A stretch of 35,528 nt of DNA from an uncultured Bacteroidales bacterium (GTDB lineage: Bacteria; Bacteroidota; Bacteroidia; Bacteroidales; UBA932), in NCBI GenBank assembly GCA_900545245.1, contig UQYV01000035.1, positions 1 to 35,528 of the forward strand, read 5' to 3'. A model generated the notes under the pieces. It was given only the letters and a program-made list of their open reading frames with translations, searched no databases and was not told the DNA's origin. The position numbers and the translations under genes are program-made. Below, piece after piece: positions 25,157 to 34,457 of this stretch; the first letter of the stretch is position 1; every line of letters starts with the position of its first letter.

Positions 25157-26668
25157 TCAATATCCCTTATTTGGTTCCAGACTCGGGTTGTTGTCAAGAG
25201 CGCCCTGAGGAATCGGCATAAGCACGGTCTCCTCTGTGAGCGGGAGTCTCATCTGCCAGTAGCTGTCCTTCTGAGGCATAGCGTCGTGGATAGTCTTCAC
25301 TCTCTCAAATCCGTGACGGAGAAGATCGTAGAAACGGAAGCCTTCGAATGCAAGCTCAAGGCGACGCTCGTGAAGAATTGCGTCAATCGCGTCATTCTCC
25401 GTAGCCGGAACGTCAATGTCTTTAAGACCCGCCCTTTTGCGGATTTTGTTCACATAGTCTGTTGCGCCCTTGAGGTCACCGGTTTTTGCAAGAGCCTCTG
25501 CGTGAAGAAGATAGATTTCACCAAGACGCATAAGGATGATGCTTGTGGCGTTGGTTGGCATCTTGTGCATAAATTTGTACTTGTTGCCCGGGTAGTAGTT
25601 GGACCAGATTGCCTCGTCCTCGCAGATGCAGGCGTTCATCCTTTTCACATCTCCCTCTTTCTCGTAGGCAGCGACAAGGTCTCGGGAAGGTGTAATCCAC
25701 TTAATCCAAGAATAACTGTCCGTAGGATTGTAGGCGTTGCGGTGGAACATCATCCACACCCAGTTTCCGCTGCTTCGGGTGAAAGTGACTTCGAAAATGG
25801 ACTCAGACGTGTTGCGGACAGCGTCAGTCTCGTCATAAGCCCACATCTGGGCGTAATCATCCACAAGTTCATAATTCATTTTTTCAATTGCCTCGCAGTG
25901 TTTTGCCACTTGCTCCCAGTTACGAAGGGTTTCCTCCGCGAATATTCTAGCGAGCATTCCGTGTGCGAAAGCCTTGGTGAAAAGATGCTTGTTTGAAGGA
26001 TCGGTCTCCGGAGCGTTTTCCGCAGCGAATTCGAGTTCACCGACAATCTGCTTATAGACATCCACTCGTGCAGTTCTTGGAGGATAGTAGTCTTTGTAGA
26101 CGTCCTCGATGTTGTCTGCCGAGATTGCAGGCGGAATGGAGTTCACAAGCGGAATGTCACCCCAAATCTGAGACATCTGGAAAAGGTTCCAAGCCCTCCA
26201 GCAATACGCCTCGGACTTCCACTCCTTCCACTCTTTCTCAGTCATACTCTCGTCTGCCTCTTTGATGCGGTCGATATTGAATATGATGTTGTTACATTTG
26301 CTCACCTGTCCGAGATACCAGTCCCAGTCCCTCTCCACATTCTTGTTTTCTCCGTCCTGGCGGTTAGCCTCGATGGCCATCAATTCTCCAGTTCCGGGGT
26401 TACCGCCGTAAGCGTTGTCCGAACGGCATTCCGTATAGACGAGCCAGTCCAGATAGCCCTTCTCCTGAATATCCTTAGTCCAGTCTTGATAGATGGCATT
26501 CCTCAGACCCTCCATATCCTCTCTTGTGGAATACTGCGACTCTGCGTTGCCCTCTCCACTCGCCTGGACATTGCCTTCATTGTAGTCTGTCTCCGGGAAG
26601 AGGTCCAGATTGCAGGAAGTCAGCGCAAAGGCTGCAAGCAATGTCATTAAAATATATTTCTTTTTCAT
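25157..26668 (-). CDS. susD: SusD/RagB-family nutrient-binding lipoprotein (PUL 2)
   Basis: A 503-residue lipoprotein (FALTSCNLDLFPE, Cys19). SusD features are EDMEGLRNAIYQDW, the helical SEAYCWRAWNLFQMSQIWGDIPLV segment, IILMRLGEIYLLHAEALAKTGD and the late LHERRLELAFEGFRFYDLLRHG motif. It is 12 bases after the SusC stop and two bases before the GH30 start, so the order SusC-SusD-GH30-binding protein forms one operon. It should capture the glucan or its oligosaccharides for the adjacent SusC. Confidence 0.95.
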   Translation of the reverse strand: MKKKYILMTLLAAFALTSCNLDLFPETDYNEGNVQASGEGNAESQYSTREDMEGLRNAIYQDWTKDIQEKGYLDWLVYTECRSDNAYGGNPGTGELMAIEANRQDGENKNVERDWDWYLGQVSKCNNIIFNIDRIKEADESMTEKEWKEWKSEAYCWRAWNLFQMSQIWGDIPLVNSIPPAISADNIEDVYKDYYPPRTARVDVYKQIVGELEFAAENAPETDPSNKHLFTKAFAHGMLARIFAEETLRNWEQVAKHCEAIEKMNYELVDDYAQMWAYDETDAVRNTSESIFEVTFTRSSGNWVWMMFHRNAYNPTDSYSWIKWITPSRDLVAAYEKEGDVKRMNACICEDEAIWSNYYPGNKYKFMHKMPTNATSIILMRLGEIYLLHAEALAKTGDLKGATDYVNKIRKRAGLKDIDVPATENDAIDAILHERRLELAFEGFRFYDLLRHGFERVKTIHDAMPQKDSYWQMRLPLTEETVLMPIPQGALDNNPSLEPNKGY

Positions 26669-26680
26669 TGTTTCAAATCT

Positions 26681-29659
26681 TTAGAATTCAACGTTAACAC
26701 CGAAAAGAACAGTCTTCACGCAAGGATATGTTCCCCAGTCGATTCCCATATTGGTAGCCGAAGCATACTGGCTCATCTCAGGGTCGTATCCAGAATATTT
26801 TGTGAAGGTAATCATATTGTCAAGAGTGATGTATGGACGAATCCTCGAAATGTTCGCTTTCTTCAGAGCAGGATGAACGATGTCGTAGGAAAGGGTTATA
26901 TTCTTGACTTTCAAATACGAGCCGTCTTCAACCCACCTTGTCGAAGCCCTGAGGTTGTCGAGTTCTCCGGCCTTGGGGATGTCGGTCACCTGTCCCGGCA
27001 CTCTCCATCTTCTGACTGCGTCTTTAATCTGGTTGGAGCCGTTATACATTCCAATCATCTCGATTTTCGAAGCATTGTAGATGTCGTTTCCAACTGAAGA
27101 AGTGAGCAAGAAGCTCAGGCTCAAGCCTTTCCAACTGATGGTATTTGTCATTCCGGCCGTGAAAATCGGGTTGGCGTCACCGATGTAATGCTTGTCGGAA
27201 ACATTGATTTTGCCGTCGCCGTTCAAATCCTCATAAATCACCATACCCGTCTCCGGGTCAACTCCCCGTGCGGTATATCCCCAGAATTTCGAAAGCGACT
27301 GGCCCGGAGTCATCCTCACCACATACTCGCTCAGAGCCTCGGAGGTCTTGGTGTAGTAGTAAACCTGCTGGAGGGAAAGTTTCTCAAGACGGTTGCGGTT
27401 GGTGGAGATGTTGAAATCGGTGGTCCAACGCCAATCGTTTCTGTCAATGTTCACTGAGCTCAGTGCAAGTTCAAGACCCCAGTTGGACATTTCGCCCTCG
27501 TTCCTGTAGATGGATGGGTTAGGAGCCGGAAGCGGAACATTCATAAGGAGGTTCTTAGTGTATTTGTAGTAGCCGTCCAAGGTTACTGAAAGCCTGCCGT
27601 TGAACATCGACCAGTCGATTCCGACGTTTGTCTGAGTGGTGGTCTCCCAAGTCAAATCCTTGTTTCCGATGTTGGTTTTCGAACCCAGAGTAGGAACAGC
27701 GTCGGCATTGGCTGCCTGAGTCCAGTCGCTGTAGTTTATTCCGTACATCTGCACCCAAGCGTAGTCGGCAAGTCCGGACTGGTTACCCTGCTGTCCCCAA
27801 CCCACTCTGAGTTTGAGGTCGTCAATCCATCTGACATCCTTCATAAAACTCTCGCTGGATATTCTCCAAGCTGCTGAAACAGAAGGGAAAAGTCCCCATT
27901 TGTGTTTCGGAGCAAGCTTCGAGGAGCCGTCAGCACGGAAGTTTGCGGTGATGTAGTAGCGGCTGTCGTAATTGTAGGAGACACGAGCAAGATAGGACAT
28001 AATCGCCCATTTGGCATAGCCCTGCGACTGTCCGCGAAGACCGCCCTTGTTACCGCCGTTTATTCCAAAAATCACATTGTTGTAGTCAGGAGAGAAGTGG
28101 CTGCGTGAGCCGCTGAGGTTTTCCCATCTCGAAGTGGTTGCGGAAGTACCGGCCATAGCCTCGAAATTGTGCTTCGCGTTCCAACAGTTGTTATAGGTGA
28201 AGATGTTGTCATAGACCATTCTCATATCATCGCTTCTTGTGGAAGTCGCCTCTCCGTGCTGTGTGCGTCCGTACGAAGTCTTGATTGGGTCGAGGAAGCT
28301 GTAGTCGTGCACCCACCTGCGGTCCATTGTCACTGTGGACTTGAACTGGAATGTCCGATGGAACTTGATTGTGGCGTGGCCGGTGAGAAGGAGACGGTCT
28401 GTCTGACTGTAGTTGTTCTCTGTGCGGGCGAGGTTCTCTGAAGGAGTGGTGAGGTTAGCTCCGTAGAATTCTGTCCAATACCAAGATGGATTTGTTTCGC
28501 TCCAAGGTTTCGCATAAGTCGGCGTGTTGATGACAGAAAGCACGACTCCCGCACGGTTTGAACCGGTTCCGGAAATGATTCCGTTGTTGCGATAGTGGGA
28601 ATAAGCAAGGTCGGCGCCCACATTAATCCAGCTGAACAGGTCCGAGTCCATACTCGCCTTGACATTAACCCTCTTGTTGAAAGCCACCGGAAGAATACCC
28701 TTTTCGTCGCTGTAGCCTCCGCTAAGGTAATACCTCATTTTGTCGTTTGCATTGGAAACGGAAATCTGATAGTTTTGGTTGATTCCTGTCCTGTAAGTTT
28801 CCTTGAACCAGTCGGTTTCATCCTTGAGTCCGTCAGGAAGCGAGATTGCACCGAGTTCGTCCATCAGTTCGCGGTATTCCTCCACATTGAGGACTTCGTA
28901 TGTGCGTGCGACATTTGCGAGTCCGACAGAAGCATTGAGAGTAATCTGCGGTCCGCGACTCTTCTTTCCCTGTTTCGTGGTTATGAGAACGACACCGTTT
29001 GCCGCCCTCGAACCATAAATTGCCGCCGAAGACGCATCCTTGAGAATCTGCATTGTCTCGATGTCCTGAGGAGAGAGATATGCGATTGCATAGTTACCTG
29101 TTCCGACAGGAACACCGTCCACGACATAAAGAGGGTCGTTTGAAGATGCAATTGAAGACGCGCCACGCACACGCACTGTCATTCCGCTGCCCGGAAGACC
29201 GCTTGTCTGCTGAACTGTCACTCCGGCCACCTTACCCTGGATGAATCCCGAAGCCTCAGTGACAGGACGAAGCTGCATATCCTCATTGGAAACTGTCGAA
29301 ACGGCCGTGGTCAAGTCGCGTTTACGCACTGTACCATAACCGATGGCAACGACTGCATCGAGGGCGATTGCCTCTTCCTGAGCCGTAATATTAATCACGC
29401 TCCTTCCGGCAACCTGTTCAGTGACAGCCTTATAGCCAAGAGCGTTAAATTCCACTGCGCTTGAAGCAGATGAGAGATTTAGAAGATAGTTACCATCGGC
29501 ATCGGTAGTGGTACCGTTTTGAGTACCCTTTTCCATCACGGTCATCCCAATCACCGGATAACCCTGAGAATCCACTACAGTGCCTTTCACAGAATGTTGC
29601 TGCGCGAATGCGGCTGTTCCGGCAATGAGCAGCACAAGCATAGTAAGATACTTTCTCAT
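26681..29659 (-). CDS. susC: SusC/RagA-family TonB-linked outer membrane transporter (PUL 2)
   Basis: A 992-residue TonB-dependent transporter. The open frame runs to 29812, but the first 51 codons lack a signal peptide and contain the promoter, so I start at the ATG at 29657-29659 (MRKYLTMLVLL, cleavage near AFA-QQ). It has a carboxypeptidase-like domain (GTVVDSQGYPVIGMTVMEKGT), plug motifs (VVAIGYGTVRKRDLTTAV, VRVRGASSIASSNDPLYVVDG, QILKDASSAAIYGSRAANG) and a barrel ending FGVNVEF. It is the first gene of the second PUL operon and imports the oligosaccharides released by the GH30 enzyme. Confidence 0.95.
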   Translation of the reverse strand: MRKYLTMLVLLIAGTAAFAQQHSVKGTVVDSQGYPVIGMTVMEKGTQNGTTTDADGNYLLNLSSASSAVEFNALGYKAVTEQVAGRSVINITAQEEAIALDAVVAIGYGTVRKRDLTTAVSTVSNEDMQLRPVTEASGFIQGKVAGVTVQQTSGLPGSGMTVRVRGASSIASSNDPLYVVDGVPVGTGNYAIAYLSPQDIETMQILKDASSAAIYGSRAANGVVLITTKQGKKSRGPQITLNASVGLANVARTYEVLNVEEYRELMDELGAISLPDGLKDETDWFKETYRTGINQNYQISVSNANDKMRYYLSGGYSDEKGILPVAFNKRVNVKASMDSDLFSWINVGADLAYSHYRNNGIISGTGSNRAGVVLSVINTPTYAKPWSETNPSWYWTEFYGANLTTPSENLARTENNYSQTDRLLLTGHATIKFHRTFQFKSTVTMDRRWVHDYSFLDPIKTSYGRTQHGEATSTRSDDMRMVYDNIFTYNNCWNAKHNFEAMAGTSATTSRWENLSGSRSHFSPDYNNVIFGINGGNKGGLRGQSQGYAKWAIMSYLARVSYNYDSRYYITANFRADGSSKLAPKHKWGLFPSVSAAWRISSESFMKDVRWIDDLKLRVGWGQQGNQSGLADYAWVQMYGINYSDWTQAANADAVPTLGSKTNIGNKDLTWETTTQTNVGIDWSMFNGRLSVTLDGYYKYTKNLLMNVPLPAPNPSIYRNEGEMSNWGLELALSSVNIDRNDWRWTTDFNISTNRNRLEKLSLQQVYYYTKTSEALSEYVVRMTPGQSLSKFWGYTARGVDPETGMVIYEDLNGDGKINVSDKHYIGDANPIFTAGMTNTISWKGLSLSFLLTSSVGNDIYNASKIEMIGMYNGSNQIKDAVRRWRVPGQVTDIPKAGELDNLRASTRWVEDGSYLKVKNITLSYDIVHPALKKANISRIRPYITLDNMITFTKYSGYDPEMSQYASATNMGIDWGTYPCVKTVLFGVNVEF

Positions 29660-29719
29660 TGGTTGATTATTTAGTTGTGTGTTATCAATACTCGGCCCGG
29701 TTTTCTCCCAAGGCCAAGG

Positions 29720-29727
29720 CAAAGTTA
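29720..29727 (-). promoter_or_regulatory. Bacteroidetes promoter (TTGA-N21-TAACTTTG) of the second PUL
   Basis: On the minus strand TAACTTTG matches TAnnTTTG, 60 bases before the chosen susC start; TTGA at 29749-29752 is a fair -33 element. Its position inside the longest susC frame supports the shorter start. Confidence 0.55.
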
Positions 29728-30543
29728 TGTATTTTGGCTTTCGGCTGTTCAAGTCCTTGCGACAGAAGTGGACGATATGGGGATAATATTTATTTATCAC
29801 ATTATCCCACAATAAATTACGCGCCTCCGAACATAATCAAGAAGTGGATGTCCCATTGCGGAAACAGGAAAAACCTTATATTGGGGTCGTAGTCAGAAAG
29901 TGAGTTATGGAGGCTGACAAGGAATTGTTTCCCGGAAATGACAAAACAACATACAGAACATTATGATACATCCGCAATTCATCGGCGGGCGCCAGCTCAT
30001 ACGAGAACAAACTTATCAAGGCCAGGAAAAAGGCTTTGGAAGAGATGTCGCAGCGTACAATGGAGCGCGTAGCTAACGCCGTGGTGGGTTATAGCCTTAC
30101 GGATGCTCAGATTTTTGGGGAAATTGGATTTGCTGCATTGTCGCCATCTGTTTATCACAATAAACAGTTTTCATCGGCAACATACATGCAACGTATTTGC
30201 AAGTTGTTTTGTAACAAGTACTTATGGGTTAAAAGGTAGAAAAGTGATGTCGCGGATTCTTGAGGATTCTTAAAAGATGTGTTTTTAATGTTTTTAACTT
30301 TCATAAACCACAAAAGAGGTGTGAAAGTGCAACTATGGAAGATGCTATCTTGAATACTCAAATTTGTTTTGTAATTAAATGTCATATCCCAATAAGATGT
30401 ATACCCCACAAAAAAGAACTCAATCAAGTTAAAAATGAGATATTTTCGCATTTACAATCCTTTTAAAAACCGAAACAATGTTAATTACGCTTGATATTTG
30501 AGATTTTTTCTCGCATTTTACAGTCTCTATCGAAAATTAATTG
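29728..30543. other. Gene-poor spacer between PUL 2 and the defence operon
   Basis: About 800 bases separate two divergent promoters. Apart from the doubtful frame at 29907-30239 I see no gene, RNA, repeat array or clear terminator. AT content rises after about 30150, marking a change from the PUL block to the defence operon. Confidence 0.5.
29907..30239 (+). pseudogene. Possible decayed small gene with an in-frame TGA
   Basis: One frame reads MEADKELFPGNDKTTYRTL, a TGA at 29964-29966, and then 90 more codons including ENKLIKARKKALEE and MERVANAVVGYSLTDAQIFG. The charged, helical composition looks like real protein, and the reading continues in frame across the stop. I recognise no family. 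It may be a remnant of an accessory gene left when the defence operon was acquired, or chance. An independent 65-codon ORF from the ATG at 30045 is the other reading. Confidence 0.25.
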
Positions 30544-30551
30544 TATCTTTG
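30544..30551 (+). promoter_or_regulatory. Bacteroidetes -7 box (TATCTTTG) of the defence operon
   Basis: TATCTTTG followed by CAC lies 17 bases before the RloA-like ATG, leaving a very short leader. The -33 region is only T-rich. It is the only promoter seen for the five rightward genes. Confidence 0.65.
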
Positions 30552-30568
30552 CACAAAAATCTTGAGAT

Positions 30569-31834
30569 ATGCTAGTAAATTTCACAGTCAAAAATTATCG
30601 CTCTTTCAAATTGGAACGTACTTTTAGTATGGAGGCGAGTTCAATAAAAGAGCACAAAGGGTCTGTAATCAGTGAGGGTAAGTATAGTTTGCTTCCTTTG
30701 GCAGTTTTTTATGGTGCAAACTCTGGTGGCAAGAGTAATTTCATTCAGGCCATATCTACTATGCGAAGCATGGTCAGACGTTCTGTGCGTTTGAATGAGG
30801 GTGATGCACTACCTTACGATCCTTTTGCATTGGATGAAAACTCTGACTCGCAACCTACGTTGTTTGAGATACAATTTATAAAAGGTAAGGTGCTTTATCG
30901 CTATGGTTTTGAATATAACAAAACCGACATCATTTCTGAGTGGCTATATGAGAAGCGGTTTGGCGAAAAAGAGTATGAACTCTTCATGCGCTCGCGAGAC
31001 ACAATTGAAGTGTCAGCGAAAAGATTCCCTGAAGGTCTGGGAAAAGAAAATTTGACTAATTCAAATCGTCTCTTCCTGTCGCTTGTAGCTCAGCTGAAGG
31101 GCGAGAAGTCCAATTCCATATTAGGTTGGTTTGGCGAATGCAATGTGCTTTCGGGAATTGACAGCGAAGGTTATGAAGCCTTTACGCTCAGAATGTTTTT
31201 GGAACATTTGAATGGGGCAGACCAGGCTCAGGAGTTCTTCAAGACCCTGCAACTGGGCTTTACCCGTTTTTCGGTCAAGAAGGTTGATATTCCCAAAGAA
31301 GCTTTGGAAAGTGCCCCCAAGTCGATAAGGTCACAATTGGAAAAAGACATAGCCACGGGTAGTTTCGTCGAACCAATAACTACTCATAATGTCTATGATG
31401 AGAATGGACTTGTGATTGGTGAGCGTAATTTCCACAAGAACATGATGGAGTCTGAGGGAACAAAGAAAGTGATAGAAATTTCCGGGCCTATTTTCGATAC
31501 ATTGAACGAGGGCAAGACACTCATTGTGGATGAACTGGATGCAAAACTACACCCGCTTCTTACTCGCAATATTGTGCTTCTGTTTATGGATTCAAAGAAG
31601 AACAAGCATGGAGCACAGCTTATCTTCGCTACCCACGACACCAATCTGCTTGATTTGGACATTGTTCGTCGTGACCAGATTTGGTTTGCAGAGAAGGACA
31701 AGGTGGAGTCTACCGACATCTATTCGCTTGTGGAATTCAAGGATGAAGACGGGAAGAAAGTCCGCAATGACCGTGATATCAAGCGCGACTATATCCGTGG
31801 ACGTTATGGTGCTATACCTTTTATTGGTAAATAG
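30569..31834 (+). CDS. rloA: RloA/AbiLi-type AAA ATPase of an abortive-infection pair
   Basis: A 421-residue ABC/SMC-like AAA ATPase (COG1106 type). The N-terminus MLVNFTVKNYRSFK is the usual first strand of this family. Walker A is GANSGGKS (49-56), Walker B is TLIVDELD (317-324), a degenerate signature SEGTKK lies near 295, and the H-loop is FATHD (His356). The middle (~100-290) is the variable coiled region. It is followed nine bases later by an RloB-type gene; RloA/RloB, like lactococcal AbiLi/AbiLii, form a two-gene phage-defence unit in which the ATPase is thought to sense infection and control the TOPRIM partner. Both key motifs are intact. Confidence 0.85.
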   Translation: MLVNFTVKNYRSFKLERTFSMEASSIKEHKGSVISEGKYSLLPLAVFYGANSGGKSNFIQAISTMRSMVRRSVRLNEGDALPYDPFALDENSDSQPTLFEIQFIKGKVLYRYGFEYNKTDIISEWLYEKRFGEKEYELFMRSRDTIEVSAKRFPEGLGKENLTNSNRLFLSLVAQLKGEKSNSILGWFGECNVLSGIDSEGYEAFTLRMFLEHLNGADQAQEFFKTLQLGFTRFSVKKVDIPKEALESAPKSIRSQLEKDIATGSFVEPITTHNVYDENGLVIGERNFHKNMMESEGTKKVIEISGPIFDTLNEGKTLIVDELDAKLHPLLTRNIVLLFMDSKKNKHGAQLIFATHDTNLLDLDIVRRDQIWFAEKDKVESTDIYSLVEFKDEDGKKVRNDRDIKRDYIRGRYGAIPFIGK

Positions 31835-31843
31835 AGAATTGCA

Positions 31844-32536
31844 ATGGGATATTCGAGAAAAGAAGAAATCGCAAAGCTGAGGCAGCAACGCCGAGAAGCT
31901 AAGGCTTCTAAGAAGCGCAAGGAGAACGTTCGCGAAAAACTGGTGCGCTTCCTGATAGTGTGTGAAGGCACCAAGACCGAGCCACACTACTTTGAGGCTC
32001 TAATCAAAAACTATATCTCAACCGTTCGCGAAGTGACAATAGAGGGAGAGGGCCGTGCAACGGTAGCTTTGGTTGACAAAACATTGGAAATAAAGCAGGA
32101 GCTGGAGCGAAAGAATGCCATGTCTTTTGATCGTGTGTGGGTTGTCTTTGACAAGGATGACTTTGACGACTTCAACGATGCCATCAAGAAAGCCCACAAG
32201 TCGGGTTTCCAAAGCGCCTGGACGAATGAAGCCTTTGAACTCTGGTACTATCTGCATTTTGAGTATCTTGACACAGGTATTGGTCGCGAGGCCTACATTG
32301 ACAAATTGCAAGATGCCTTTCGCAAGAAGATGGGCGATGATGGCTTTAAGTATCGGAAAGGAAATCCCGATATATACAGCTTACTTCAGCAGTATGGTCG
32401 TGAGGACTTAGCAAAGCGCTTTGCAAAACAGCTTCGAGCGTTACATACTGGCACCAACTATGCGATGCATAAGCCTTGCACGATGGTAGATAAACTGGTA
32501 GAGGAACTAGAGCATCCAGAGAGCTTGTTAGAATAA
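31844..32536 (+). CDS. rloB: RloB/AbiLii-type TOPRIM effector
   Basis: A 230-residue RloB-family protein (PF13707 type). A basic N-terminus (1-30) leads into FLIVCEGTKTEPHYFE, where Glu41 is the TOPRIM acidic residue. Next come VWVVFDKDDFDDF (Asp103 and following, the DxD-like metal site) and the family's NEAFELWYYLHFEY segment (~128-142). The structure suggests a metal-dependent nuclease-like effector controlled by the upstream ATPase. The catalytic residues are present, so the system looks functional. It ends 27 bases before the KAP NTPase gene, with no terminator between, so both modules probably share one transcript. Confidence 0.87.
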   Translation: MGYSRKEEIAKLRQQRREAKASKKRKENVREKLVRFLIVCEGTKTEPHYFEALIKNYISTVREVTIEGEGRATVALVDKTLEIKQELERKNAMSFDRVWVVFDKDDFDDFNDAIKKAHKSGFQSAWTNEAFELWYYLHFEYLDTGIGREAYIDKLQDAFRKKMGDDGFKYRKGNPDIYSLLQQYGREDLAKRFAKQLRALHTGTNYAMHKPCTMVDKLVEELEHPESLLE

Positions 32537-32563
32537 AAGAATAATCGAAAAGAGTAATTTGAT

Positions 32564-34438
32564 ATGTGGTCAGATAAAGAAACAACAGAAGATTTGTTAG
32601 GGTATACTGTTCACGCATCATTATTGAAAAGCGTGGTGACAAATGATAAGAACCTTCCAATCACTGTTGGATTATACGGTGATTGGGGTTCTGGAAAAAC
32701 AAGTATCCTCAAAATTCTTGAAGAAGAACTCAAAAATGATAATGATACCGTCGTGGTTTATTTTGACGGTTGGTCGTTTGAGAGTTTCGACGATGCCAAG
32801 ATGGCACTAATTCAGGGCATTGTTGATGCTTTGGAGAAAGATAAGCGTTTCTTTGCAAAGGTTGGTGATAAAGCTACTGAAACATACGAGGCTTTGAAAA
32901 AAGCCTTCGCTAAACTTAAGAAGTCCATCAGCTGGATGCGTGTGCTGAAATTCTCAGCCAAAACTGTTATTCCAGTGGCAACAGCAGCAACAACGGGTGG
33001 AGCATCATTGATTATCCCCATGCTTTTAAGTGCTTTTAAAGATCATCAAGATGACTTAGGCGAACTACTCACGGGAGATAAAGCAGAACAATTCCTTAAG
33101 GATACTCTTAACGCGGAAGATGAAGAGAAAAAATATGAGGTAGTACGTGAGTTTAGAAAGGATTTTAAAGATTTGATAGACAAAAGCAAGCAGGGGAAGA
33201 TAGTTGTTTTGATAGATGACCTTGACCGCTGTCTGCCTCACCACATCATTGAAAACTTAGAAGCTATCAAACTATTCCTTAACGTGCCAAAGACTGCCTT
33301 TGTAATAGCGGCAGATAGTTACATTGTTACCAACGCCATCAAAAGTGAATACAAAGAAATCATCAATGCTGCATCTGAGGAACGACCACAACTTGGTGAT
33401 TCATACATGGAGAAGTTTATCCAGGTTCCATACAAAATACCATCTCTAAGTCCGAAAGAGGTGGAGACATACGTCACATTGCTTTTCTGTCAATCAATAC
33501 TGGATAATACGCTTTTCAAGAAAGTAAGAGAGGATTTCGCTATATTTACGAAGGATAATAAATTCGATTGTTATGGCTGGTCGAATATTCAAACGTTGTT
33601 GAAAAGTGAGATTCCTACAGGATTGGGAGAGACCATCGGCTTTGTTACCCGATTTTCATCGATTATCGGTAATTCAATGAAATGGAATCCTCGATTGATT
33701 AAACGCTTCTTGAATGCGTACGAGATGCGTACGAGTCTGTTGGAGCAGTCTGGGATAACGGACATAAAATCCAAGTTCGCCCTATTGAAACTGATGCTGA
33801 TAGAGCAAAAGCATTTGGAACAGTTTAAGCAACTCAATTCATGGGTCATGAGTAATCTCAGCACGCCGCCTGAGTTACGGGTGATAGAAGACTATGCTGA
33901 TGGAAAAGGCAAGGAATTAGGTGAACATCAAGATTGGAATAATCCAGATTTGATAAAACTTGTATCTGAAACGCCAAAATTCAGTGAAGTTGACATGAGG
34001 GAGTTGTTCTGGGTGTCACGTGACATTATTGTGGAGCAGATGAGCGGGCTCTCCCTTGTTTCGACACGAGTAAGGGGTGTATTCAACCGCGCCTACAATG
34101 CTTCAACAGATAATGTAAGGGAGAACGTCTGCAAGAACGAGGTTGCTGCAATGTCCGCGAATGATTTGGAGGAGTTATTTGATTTGATTGACTCAAAGAT
34201 ACTTACTGAGCCAACAGAAAAGGAAGGATACAACGTGTATTACTTCTGTATTATGCATGGTGTTGAACGGGCTTATATGCGAATGCTCGGAGTTCTAGGA
34301 AGAATAGACACGACGAAAATCCCCTACTCTTTAGGCAACAAGTTCAAAGCCATTTTGGTGAGGTATAATCGTGACAAGAAACTGACAGAGTTGCTGGAGA
34401 AGAACAAGCGACTTATGCGTTCGATAAACGGAAATTAA
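32564..34438 (+). CDS. qatA: KAP-family P-loop NTPase, QatA of a Qat defence module
   Basis: A 624-residue KAP NTPase. Walker A GDWGSGKT (39-46) is followed by the KAP-typical VVVYFDGWSFES strand. A hydrophobic insert (~133-157, VIPVATAATTGGASLIIPMLL) is inserted between Walker A and Walker B, as in membrane-associated KAP proteins. Walker B is IVVLIDDLDRC (213-223), and NPRLIKRFLNAYEMR is the conserved sensor region. KAP NTPases with a QatB-like neighbour form the Qat phage-defence system (QatA ATPase, QatB, QatC QueC-like, QatD TatD-like nuclease). The start ATG is 27 bases after rloB and the gene ends 19 bases before the QatB-like gene. Confidence 0.8.
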   Translation: MWSDKETTEDLLGYTVHASLLKSVVTNDKNLPITVGLYGDWGSGKTSILKILEEELKNDNDTVVVYFDGWSFESFDDAKMALIQGIVDALEKDKRFFAKVGDKATETYEALKKAFAKLKKSISWMRVLKFSAKTVIPVATAATTGGASLIIPMLLSAFKDHQDDLGELLTGDKAEQFLKDTLNAEDEEKKYEVVREFRKDFKDLIDKSKQGKIVVLIDDLDRCLPHHIIENLEAIKLFLNVPKTAFVIAADSYIVTNAIKSEYKEIINAASEERPQLGDSYMEKFIQVPYKIPSLSPKEVETYVTLLFCQSILDNTLFKKVREDFAIFTKDNKFDCYGWSNIQTLLKSEIPTGLGETIGFVTRFSSIIGNSMKWNPRLIKRFLNAYEMRTSLLEQSGITDIKSKFALLKLMLIEQKHLEQFKQLNSWVMSNLSTPPELRVIEDYADGKGKELGEHQDWNNPDLIKLVSETPKFSEVDMRELFWVSRDIIVEQMSGLSLVSTRVRGVFNRAYNASTDNVRENVCKNEVAAMSANDLEELFDLIDSKILTEPTEKEGYNVYYFCIMHGVERAYMRMLGVLGRIDTTKIPYSLGNKFKAILVRYNRDKKLTELLEKNKRLMRSINGN

Positions 34439-34457
34439 CAGCAATATATAGAAAACA

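Noticed and set aside
25155..25160. TTG start for the GH30 gene
   Set aside because: An ATG two bases after the susD stop gives a normal lipoprotein signal; the TTG only adds two residues overlapping the stop.
29660..29812. N-terminal 51-residue extension of the second SusC
   Set aside because: It lacks a signal peptide and contains the promoter box; the internal ATG gives a standard signal sequence.
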